Below are positions 22,850 through 31,958 of a stretch of 64,000 bases of DNA, one piece after another. This DNA comes from Kuschelorhynchus macadamiae (Eukaryota; Arthropoda; Insecta; Coleoptera; Curculionidae), in NCBI GenBank assembly GCA_030620095.1, contig JAUTXW010004695.1, positions 868,001 to 932,000 on the forward strand. Reading direction: 5' to 3'. The translations under genes were made by a program, and so were the position numbers. The notes beneath the pieces were generated by a model. It worked only from the letters and a program-made list of their open reading frames with translations. It did not search any database and had not been told where the DNA came from. Position 1 is the stretch's first letter, and every line of letters starts with the position of its first letter.

Positions 22850-23795
22850 GTAAATTTCATTTACCCGTATGATCCAATTAAGTTGCTTTTTATTTGGCCT
22901 CCATTTTGTTCCGCCATCTTGAATTCATACTATAATTTGACCAGTTTATCTCTATACCACTCTTAATGTTTGTACAAACATTTAAAATTAACCTAATAAG
23001 CAGTTTTTCAGGTTGATTTTTTAAACATTTTATTAGGTCGCCATTTTGTTTTTCTACCACTGATTCGTACCAAAAGGTTATTAGTTCGTTTTTATCTAAA
23101 ACGGTTTTTGCGCAAAACTGAAGGTAAATTGGATAATCAGGCTTTTAGTAATAATTTTTTTTAATATTTCACTAAGCCGCCATATCGTATTTTAATTGTA
23201 ATTTCCAAGTGACCCTTAATTTTTGACCAAACTTTAAACTCAATCGGATAAGTAGTTTTTTCGCTATGCCGCAAACTGACAAACAGACAGACCGATGAAA
23301 TTGAAAAAACATTTTTTGGTATCCCGGGGCCCTAAAACGTGAAGATATATAAAACCTGGAAGGGTCATTTTTTCATGATTAAACACATTTTATTTGGCTG
23401 CCATTTTGTTCCGCCATTTTGACTTCATATTAAAATTTTATCAGTTCGTCTCCGTACTACAATTAGTCTACTAAGTAGTTTTTTCAAGCTGAATTTTTAA
23501 ATATTTTATCAGGACGCCATTTTATTTCGCCATCTTGAATTTATACCAAAATATACCAGTTAATTCCTACGTAATACTCAATTTTTGTGCAAAATTTGAA
23601 GTAAATTGGATTAACAGTTTCTTAATAATATTTTTTTAACATTTCATTAGGCGCCATTTTGTTTCGTCATATTGGATTGGACAAAAATCGAGAAAATCTG
23701 TTTTTTGGCATCTAGGGACCTTGAAAAGTAAAGATCTAAAAAAATCTCAAATTTCACGATTACAATACTTCTCTTTTACGAGGGAAGTAAAATCA
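22850..23795 (+). repeat. CCATTTTG-repeat element, longest copy
   Basis: Starts at the cggtaaatttcatttacccg run and ends at acgagggaagtaaaa. Inside are six degenerate modules beginning near CCATTTTG at about 22901, 23041, 23180, 23401, 23517 and 23654, mostly about 140 bp apart. Each is followed by a variant of cgccatcttgaattcatacc. One module carries a long insert with tgacaaacagacagacc. The 3' end can form a small hairpin (cttctcttttacgagggaag). No protein is encoded. Other copies lie near 18.3, 29.0, 37.7, 44.8, 52.4 and 62.7 kb. Confidence 0.8.
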
Positions 23796-25079
23796 AATTT
23801 GTGTTTTTCATGATAATTACAATATATTAAAAATCCACTTTAGAGAATTATTTATTATTAACCTGAGGTAATAATTTTTGTTAAAATATATACACTCTGT
23901 TCCTGAATATAACAAGGAAACTCATCATCCTGCCTAAGAAAATGAGTTAAAGAAAAATTCCAAAAAAAACGAAACCACTCTTGTTAATCTAAATAAAACT
24001 GTACTGGTCGTCAGGTTGGGAGGGCCTTCCTTTTGTGACAGTTCTTCCTTATTCATTATTGTATGTATATTTAAGAAGTAAGTTAAGCATATAAACTTCT
24101 TACCAAAATAGCCTGCACCTCGTGTATTGCATTGCTTTGATGCATGAGCCATATTTTTTTGCAAAATAAGTGTAACATAACACAGTGACCAAACTTCCAA
24201 ATTATGGGGTTCTTTTACAATTATTCTAAAATTTACTGCAGACTGTTTTAATGAAGCAGATGCTACATAAGTCATAATAACATTTATACCTGCAAATGTA
24301 GCAAAATTCTTGGGTTCGTTATCAGAATAGTCAACAGGCTATTCAATATGACTCAAATGTTTCATAACATATTCTTTTTGAGACCTGGACAATCTTTTCT
24401 GTGAGGCATAATTACACAGGAAATATTTTTCTTAAGCCGAAGTCTCCGAATTCCAATAGAAAAACTAATGCCAAATCAAGCGAAGTGGATAAATCTTAGT
24501 TCTTTTCCACAAAGAGGATAAGTAAATTCTGCTCTCTAAACGGTTTAGCAACCTTATCAAAAAATTTGTCATAGGCATAGATATCTTCACGTGAGGCTAC
24601 TTTATTTTAAAATGTGTATGAATTATTTAAAAATTTAAATACAGAACATTCTTAGTTTCATATTAAGATATATTAATCTGTATAAAGAGGGTGTTCAGTT
24701 TAAAAGAGAAGTCTATAAGAAAATGACGTGTAAAAGATTGTATTTGTAAAAGTCTGGAAGATGATTTATCTCACGGGTGAGATACAGAGTGTCAAAATGT
24801 TAATAATTTTTTAGATTTCTTGATAAGTTCAAAGTTGATTATAATAATTTTATTTCACCAATAAAACAGATGTGTATAATATACAATCAGTAATTGGAGA
24901 AAATATCAAAAAGAGTAAATCAAATATACCTACTTACAAAAGTACATGGTCAAAAAAGTTATAGGTAAGTACATAAATAACTAGAAAAGAAAAAATGCGA
25001 AAAATAACTACATTAGATACGTACTTTAGAAAAAGATAAAAAAACCAAACTAAAAACTTAAAAACTCTTGCACAGAAAA
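23796..25079. other. Non-coding stretch
   Basis: No recognised gene. A 113-codon open frame on the minus strand near 24 kb resembles nothing I know and shows no domain. Confidence 0.4.
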
Positions 25080-25760
25080 AAAATTACCCTACATAAGATA
25101 TTGTTTTAATTTACGTTTAAAAGATTTAAGGTTATCAGCATCTTTAATATTACATTATTTAATTTAATAAAAAATCTACATGCATTATAGGTTACATTTT
25201 TTTGAAAAAATGCGGATTTATGTGAATAAGTGCTTTAATATTCAGATAAGCAAAAACGGACACTTTAAATATTTAGATTCCAGCCAAAGTCAATATTTTT
25301 AATTGTTTGAAATAGTCTCGACACGAATCTGTACATGAAAGACCACACAAAATTCGGATCGCATACTTTTGAAGCAAAAAGACTCTTGTCACGTCCAAGC
25401 TTGAACCCCAATTTACAATGCCATAGGACAGGTGAGAGTGTATATTATAATCATATACCGACATCATAGCATTTTGACTACAATAACTTGACAATGATTT
25501 CAAACCATAACAATTTTTTCTTAACTTTCTACATAGATTTTCTATATGATTTCCCCATCTTAGGTTTTCATCAATTTCCAAGCCCAACATTTCTGAGGAC
25601 TTGGAAGGTGTAATAGGACCAATGTCAGTTTCATGAAGCAAAAAAATGTCATTGTTTTGTTTTTTATTTGAAAATGCAACGAAATTTGTTTTGGACCACA
25701 ACATTTATAATCAAACAATCTCTGTTCTTTGGAGAACATAATACCATCATAAACCAATCT
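25080..25760 (-). pseudogene. LINE (CR1/Jockey-type) reverse transcriptase C-terminal fragment
   Basis: On the minus strand, KTNFVAFSNKKQNND, SSEMLGLEIDENLRWGNHI, LSYGIVNWGSSLDVTRVFLLQKYAIRILCG and LKILTLAGI are the thumb and C-terminal region that follow the catalytic FADD motif in CR1-type elements. The frame continues with one break into a region containing ALIHINPHFFKKN. The palm itself is missing, so the copy is 5'-truncated. Confidence 0.75.
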
Positions 25761-26480
25761 CCTTTAGGGGGCTATATACAACAATTAACTTTAGTTTCAA
25801 TTCAGAAGCACATTCAAACACGCCTTCAACACAAAAGTCAGCAACATTACACACTGTAGCACTGTAGCACTGTAGTACATGAAACAATTACTTTTAAAAA
25901 TAGTTCATACACCTTTAAACCCAATTTTTCATAGAGACCACTGTCGATTGGAAAGGGCACTTTCATACTGCGTGATTTGTAATTACGTAAAACTGATAAT
26001 ATTATTTTGGTTAAAAAAAACGAAATAATTGATGTTTCAAATTCACTCTGCCAGTGCTGGTGAGCAACAGAAAGTCACAATTTAAATAATCATTCTCTAT
26101 TATATGCAAAATGACTGTTGCAAACTTCAATTGTTAGATAAAGATTGAATGTTTTTATGACAGAAAACAACAGAATTTGATTCTTTTTGCTTAGACAATT
26201 TATTATTTGAAAGCATTTGTTCATTAAATTTATTACTCAGAGTTCCTGTAGTTCACTGGAATAGATGAGGATATAAAAAATTACTATGGGAGGATGCCAT
26301 TTTCTTATTTTTTCCTTATAAGACATTTTTTGATTTGTAACGTTTTTATAACCAAAATAAAGCGAGTTTTGAATTATTAAATCATTTTGTTGTAAAAAAA
26401 AGTTTAAGATTTTCCCTATAAATACTGTCAATACTCTTTACTGTGATATCTGGCAATTTTTTTTATAACAAAGTCAAAAT
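25761..26480. other. Non-coding stretch
   Basis: No gene recognised. A short triplicated run (cactgtag) occurs near 25855-25875. Confidence 0.4.
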
Positions 26481-26488
26481 ATTTATGA

Positions 26489-27697
26489 GTGGATCTTCTG
26501 AATCTCATGCATGTTTATTCTTTAAGGCCGAAGACGCTTCTACGTTTTAACGTCGGTTCGTTTGTAAAAAATGTTTTAATTAGTGTCTTGAAATCTGTAG
26601 TTTCCGTGATTGCACGTCCACTTACCTACGTCTGCAACTTAATGCTGAATTCTGGTGTTTTTCCTAGTGAACTAAAAACTACTCTTATAATACTCAGTTA
26701 CAAAAAAATGACAAAACACATATTGAAAATCACCGTCCAATAGCCCTTCTTAATAATCTCAGTAAAACCTTCGAAAAGGTAATAAATGAAAGAATCATTC
26801 ACTTTTTAGCAACAGAAAATCTTCTGACTATCAAAATGGCTTTCGACGTAAAAAATCTATACAATTCGTGCAATCTACCAAGCTCTCAGGAAAATACTGC
26901 AATCTCAACACTTCAGGAAAAATACAATCGCAATGTACCTAGATTTGTCAAAGGCATTTGACAGCGTGGATCATAGGGCTCTTTTCCAAAAATTAGAAAA
27001 GTATGGAACTAAGTGTATTGCCAACAAACTAATTGAATCTTACCTTAAAGATCGTAAACAAGTTGTTGCCGTACAAAATGAAAGTGGCGCCCTTTTATTG
27101 TCTCAGGAAGGGTAAGTGAAGAAGGGTGTTCCTCAAGGTTCAATCCTAAGGCCCCTTCTTTACATAATATATACAAACAATCTTCCCACTGTAGTTCCAA
27201 ATACCATACAATTTGCCGATGACACATCGGTTGTCCTCTCAATAAATGACAATGAGAATGAATCAGAAACAATATTGGGCACCCTAAGTGTTCTTGAGAC
27301 CTGGTTCTTGAATAATGGTCTTTTCCTAAACTTTGATAAAACTCAATTAATTAAATATTCAAATCAATCTTCTTTTGTTCCAACTACATTTGATAATAAT
27401 GGTAGATCCATGAAAAATTTTGGCTACCGCCAAATTTTTGGGTATCGAAGTGGACCACCGTTTAGACTGGAGAACTCATACTGACAGTCTAGCTAAAAAA
27501 ATAGCTGGATTTTGCTATGCTCTAAAGGTTCTATCATCTGCAATAAATCTTGGGACAGGCATTATGGACTATCATGCACGTATCTATTCACGCTTAAGGT
27601 ATGGAATCATCTTCTGGGCTCGGGGCCCTGAGGCAGCCAGGATCTTGCTACTGCAAAAAAGATGCATCAGAAATATTTTCAAAAAAATTAACCTAAC
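26489..27697 (+). pseudogene. LINE (CR1/Jockey-type) reverse transcriptase, interrupted
   Basis: Despite frameshifts and stops the domain can be followed: LNSGVFPSELKTTLII, HRPIALLNNLSKTFEKVINERI, YLDLSKAFDSVDHRALFQKL (first catalytic Asp), KKGVPQGSILRPLLYIIYTNNL, IQFADDTSVVLS (catalytic Asp pair intact), FLGIEVDHRLDW and RILLLQKRCIRNIF. Coding similarity stops at about 27697 and resumes near 28086 after about 390 bp of foreign sequence. The endonuclease domain is missing, so this is a 5'-truncated, mutated copy. Confidence 0.85.
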
Positions 27698-27708
27698 CTA
27701 ACCTAACC
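27689..27708 (-). repeat. Short telomere-like TTAGG run
   Basis: Twenty bases of perfect CCTAA repeat on the plus strand (TTAGG on the minus), three full units with partial units at both ends. TTAGG is the ancestral insect telomere repeat. It sits exactly where the LINE coding sequence is interrupted. Confidence 0.6.
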
Positions 27709-27749
27709 ATCGTGTTTCACTGTCTTCATCAGACCAGTCAACTAGTTAA

Positions 27750-27753
<4 letters not shown>

Positions 27754-27788
<35 letters not shown>
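27754..27788. repeat. TA dinucleotide microsatellite
   Basis: Alternating T and A preceding hammerhead unit copy 2. Confidence 0.9.
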
Positions 27789-27796
<8 letters not shown>

Positions 27797-27797
<1 letters not shown>

Positions 27798-28018
27798 GAT
27801 AGTATGTTTCCATTCCATATACACCAACGTCATAACAAGAAAATCCATTTTAGTCAAACGACGATTGCGATTTCGCTCTTATTAGAGCTCATGAATCCGC
27901 CATAGACTAGCGAGCCCCGTGTAGGGCAAAGGCACAAAATGAAATCACAAAAACAACTACTAATACCACGACCGGCATTGAATTACATTTATCCTGGCTT
28001 TCGTTGGGAGCATTAAAT
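27797..28018 (-). repeat. Hammerhead-bearing repeat unit, copy 2 (decayed)
   Basis: Homologous to 3541-3755 in reverse. The sequence tgatagtat occurs at both ends of this unit, 221 bases apart, and TA arrays flank it on both sides. It lies inside the gap of the LINE reverse transcriptase. Confidence 0.7.
27852..27908 (-). ncRNA. Decayed hammerhead ribozyme
   Basis: Read on the minus strand, stem II GCTC/GAGC with six-base loop TAATAA, GAAA, the short stem III and the ATC cleavage site are all kept. The outer stem I helix AGTC/GACT is intact. The core CTGATGA is changed to TTCATGA, removing C3 and G5, so this copy should be inactive. Confidence 0.7.
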
Positions 28019-28022
28019 GATA

Positions 28023-28023
<1 letters not shown>

Positions 28024-28069
<46 letters not shown>
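28024..28069. repeat. TA dinucleotide microsatellite
   Basis: Alternating T and A following hammerhead unit copy 2. Confidence 0.9.
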
Positions 28070-28072
<3 letters not shown>

Positions 28073-28085
28073 CATATGTATATAT

Positions 28086-28575
28086 GAATGTTACCTTTGT
28101 CAAAGAAAACTTAAATTTATTTGCTAGATGTGATAGGGATATAGCTATGAGACCAGGTTCAAAGAAAATCTCAAAAACGTAAAATGCAACTATTCTTATG
28201 TCCAAAAAAATGTTCAAGCATCAATTATTAAAATTTACAATAAAATCCCTTTGCAAATTGAAAATCAAAGCTCAAAACAACTAGAAAAAGTACCTTAAGG
28301 AACTGTTGGTGTCAAGGGTCTACTACACCTTGGAAGAGTTTTTACAAGATCCACTGTAAATTTATCTCTATTGAATTTCTTTGAGTGCCATATTTTAAAA
28401 TTTATGTTTTGTATTGTGTTAAGTCTATTATGTTTTTACATTTATTTTAAACATATTTTAGATTAGTCCAACTGTATTGTAAATTTTAATATTTTATATT
28501 GACAAGTCCTACACCCAGTGGGTAGTGTATTTTACTTGTTTTATGGACAAATACAGACTATTTCATTTTATTTCA
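28086..28575 (+). pseudogene. C-terminus and 3' tail of the interrupted LINE
   Basis: The frame resumes as NVTFVKENLNLFARCDRDIAM, then after a stop SKKMFKHQ and KELLVSRVYYTLEEFLQDPL, the usual C-terminal ending of CR1-type ORF2 proteins before their 3' UTR. The UTR ends around atggacaaatacagact. Together with the reverse transcriptase upstream this is one LINE copy, lacking about 35 residues at the interruption. Confidence 0.75.
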
Positions 28576-28599
28576 AACATCAGATCGACCATTTTTTTT

Positions 28600-28800
28600 G
28601 TTACGGCGAAAACCGGCTAAATCACCTTCTAACAGATTCTGCAAAATTATAAACAGATGATTTGCCTACTCAACTTTCCAAAGCAATGCGTTTCTACATA
28701 CTTCAAGGTTTTCAGTTAAGAGGACTTCAATTTCTTCTTCCTGCTCTGGATTTATAGTCTTTTTAGGACGGAAGGAACCAGTTTCTTCCATTCTGTCGTA
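28600..28800 (-). pseudogene. Possible coding remnant, unidentified
   Basis: On the minus strand a weak frame reads EETGSFRPKKTINPEQEEE and later NLLEGDLAGFRRNKKN, with a stop between. It looks like the DNA-binding start of some transposase or a zinc-finger protein. I cannot name it, and it may not be real. Confidence 0.25.
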
Positions 28801-29029
28801 AAGATTCTTGAATTATCAGCATTTTGCAGTCAACTGAAAGTCAACAAACATCCGAAATGTAAAGTGGTTAAATTTTTAGTCTCTCTTATCGAATTGGTTT
28901 TAACCATAGTCAACTTTAGAAACATTTTACGTTCATAAAATTGCAAACTTAAAGGGGCGCATTGAATTATTTAAACATCCATAAAAACCCCCAAATACCA
29001 AATTTGGCTCAAACACATTGGTTTTTTCC

Positions 29030-29515
29030 AAAGATATTTAAAAAATCGGTAAATTTCCTTTACCCGGAACTTCTCTCCAATTTAGATCAGTACATAGCCA
29101 CAGTAATTATATGTTACATATACTGTCTTTTCAAATAATTTTACCGTTTATTTTAAACCGCCATTTTGTTCCACTATTTTGGATTCATATAAAAATGATT
29201 CTAACATAATACTTGATGTTTTTGCAAAATTTGAGATAAATTGGTAAGTAATTTTTTTAACATTTCACTAGGCCGCCATTTGTTCTCGCCATATTGGATT
29301 TTTACCAAAATGTTACTAGGTCATCCCCATTTGACATTTAAATTTTGACCAAACTTAGGAAGTCAATTGGGTAAGTAGTAGACAGACAGACAGACCAAGG
29401 GAATTGAGAAAACATATTTTTTGGTATCTAGGAACCCTAAAACGTGAAGATCTGAAAAAATCTCGGAGGGTGGTTTTTTCACAATTACAATACTTCCCTT
29501 TTACGACGGAAGTAA
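29030..29515 (+). repeat. CCATTTTG-repeat element copy (plus)
   Basis: Starts at cggtaaatttcctttacccg and ends at acttcccttttacgacggaagt. It contains three modules and the gacagacagacagacc run, so it is shorter than the copy at 22850. Confidence 0.8.
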
Positions 29516-30465
29516 AAATCACCTGTGGTTTTGATTTATACCATTAATTAGTGGACACCCGTTATAACAAAAAATCTTTGGCTTCCCAAACTCTTGAAAT
29601 AATAAATTTGTGACATGATTATTTATTTAAAAAGCCTTCTAAGGTCCAGCAGTTCCGTTAATAGATGGGAGGCTTTTTTGCCTTCTTTATAAAGTATTTT
29701 TGAACTGTCAGTGAGACTTACATTAGTACAAATGCTATTTATAAACTAGCTAGCAAGGCAGACCTTGTTCTGTCTTTTCCGATAGATGGCGCCATGGGTT
29801 TCTAGTGGAATTACAAGTATACGGAGTGCGTTCACCACATCGTCCAGAAATGTTATTGAAGAAAAATATATTGGTTTTATAAAAAAAATACGCAATAAAA
29901 CAACACAAAAAATAGTGCTGAAAAGTCTTGGTAACCAGACGATGATTAAAAAAAATCAGTGCAGTACAACTCTATCACGAATTGGCTGAAAAATATGGCT
30001 TAGTGTTTTAAATATATAGATAGGTAACAGAATATTTTATAGATTTAATACATTTTGCTTGAAGCTGTCGGAATTTAATCCATTTTGCTCGGATGAAATA
30101 TAGATTTTATGCAGTTTGGTTAGTTTAATTAATAAGTTTAATGAAATTTGATCGAAACTTAATTTACATGTCATAGACTGATTCAAATGAAATAAATTTA
30201 TCTAAAAAAAGCCAACTGTGCTTTTAATGCTTTTTGCATAGTTACATCTCATTTAAGAGTAAATTGAAGTTCTGCTAGTTTAAAATAATATTTAACTCCT
30301 TATTTAAATTTTAACTGCATTTTGACCTATTAAAATAACTTAATTAAACTTTTCATTATTCAATCAAGATCTGGGCAAGAAAACTGTTGCAAGGACGCAC
30401 TACAAAACATTGCATAATACCTAAAAAAATGATCTGCTACGCTTGTGCCTTGACAATATAAAAAT
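29516..30465. other. AT-rich non-coding stretch
   Basis: No gene recognised. Confidence 0.4.
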
Positions 30466-30469
30466 TATA

Positions 30470-30755
30470 ATTAAGGGAGCGCCCCGGCTCTTCCTTTTAC
30501 CTTCCAAGGCCTAACTTAATACTTTTCATCCTTTTAGATAATGTCTCTCTTTCTCCAACACGCCATCCACCGCATCTCGCTCCTTTTCCTTATTAGAATC
30601 TCAAGTAGGGGGACTATGTATTCCTAGTATTGTTTTGCAGACCCCGCACAGCGGTATGTAAAGTCTCTCTCATTGTAAAGGCTTAAAAAGGTCTCGAGAG
30701 GATTTGAACTTTCGCTAAGGCCGGGCTCTTTTAAATCTAAGCTAAAAGGTCAGAG
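30470..30755 (-). mobile_element. Probable tRNA-derived SINE
   Basis: On the minus strand a pol III A box-like TAGCTTAGATTTA (30732-30744) lies about 20 bases upstream of a B box-like AGTTCAAATCC (30700-30710). The anticodon stem does not pair, so this is not a working tRNA gene. A non-tRNA body of more than 200 bases follows. That layout is typical of tRNA-type SINEs. The downstream boundary is approximate and no second copy was seen. Confidence 0.4.
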
Positions 30756-31358
30756 TTAAATATTAGAATAATAAAGTGCGAGAAAGTGTTCAAAGGAGGA
30801 AGCAAAGTAATTACGTTAAACGTGTTTCATGTTTCTCGGAATACAGTCGCCCACTTTGAACTTCATTACAAGTTGGGTAATTTCAGTTATGTGTAAGACA
30901 TGAGACATGCCTCGTTACGTAAAGTGTTTAAAAATAAGTCTAGTGCATTCAAAGTAAATTTATAAATATTTTTAATAGTCAAATTAATAAATAAAAAATT
31001 GGTAAATTATATTTTATACATTCTTCCTTTTATTGGAGATATGGAAATGGAACTCTATTTATTTGAAATGCCTCTGATATTTTTATACCACAATAATCTT
31101 CCCCAAAGTCTTGCAATGACAAATTACTGCAGAGAATTTTAGTGAAACTTTCACGCCTAAGGTTTTTAATTTAGGATATTGTGGGATATACGCATTGATT
31201 TTTGGTACCAAAATTCTCTTTATGTATGAGATATATTGCCTTTACGCTTTTGGGAAACCTAGAGAAATTTTTAACATCACATAGCAGCCATTCTTATTAT
31301 TAGAAACTTTGAGAGTTTTCTTGAGGTTAATACACCGTCGCTTCACACATGTGGTACA
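30756..31358. other. Non-coding stretch
   Basis: No gene recognised between the SINE candidate and mariner B. Confidence 0.4.
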
Positions 31359-31958
31359 TACAGTGTGGTCATTTAAGTGTGCAACATATGGGAGTTTTTT
31401 TTATTAACTACGCAATCCAAATAACAATATTGCCAAAAATTGGTGCATCCTCGTTAATTATAAAGTGTACTTAGAATGGTTGGAAGTCAAACAGCATACA
31501 GGGTAGGTCAAAAAATATTAAAATCATACAAGAGTAAAGTGCCCTTATTTCGAAAGATTCAGCAAAATGTTATTAAGAAAAGTTGTTTAGCATCAAAAGT
31601 TATGCTTGGATACCAAAACATAGCCTCTTGAGAAAAAAAATTTTTTTTTTTGGAAAAAATAAAAAAGTTTTTGAAATATTGATTTTTTTGATAATTCGTA
31701 AACACTTTCATAGTTTAATCAAAATCAGATCAGATTCGCATAACTTCGTTCAAATTTACGTATACTTGTGAAATCAACTTGGATTTTTAATTTTTTAGGG
31801 AATCACAAACTTCAGGTTTGTTGCAACGATATTAAACACAACTTGAAAATTTCGCTAATATTCTTTTTAACAAGAGGAAACATTTGTGAAGAAAATATGC
31901 TCATTAAAAAAATTGCATTTGAAGTGCAAAATTATAAAATTGTTATTAAATAAGTGTA

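Noticed and set aside
22890..23700. CRISPR-like array in the CCATTTTG repeat element
   Set aside because: Modules are long, divergent and unequal in spacing, in a eukaryotic sequence; not a CRISPR.
23934..24275. 113-codon minus-strand frame
   Set aside because: No domain, no supporting context; could not be separated from chance.
27689..27708. True telomere end
   Set aside because: Only about four repeat units inside a LINE; interstitial at most.
27704..27740. A third canonical hammerhead on the minus strand (ctgatgaagacagtgaaac)
   Set aside because: There is no room for a stem II between the two core parts, so only a resemblance is reported.
30691..30750. tRNA gene on the minus strand
   Set aside because: Anticodon stem does not pair and the acceptor ends do not match; better explained as a SINE head.
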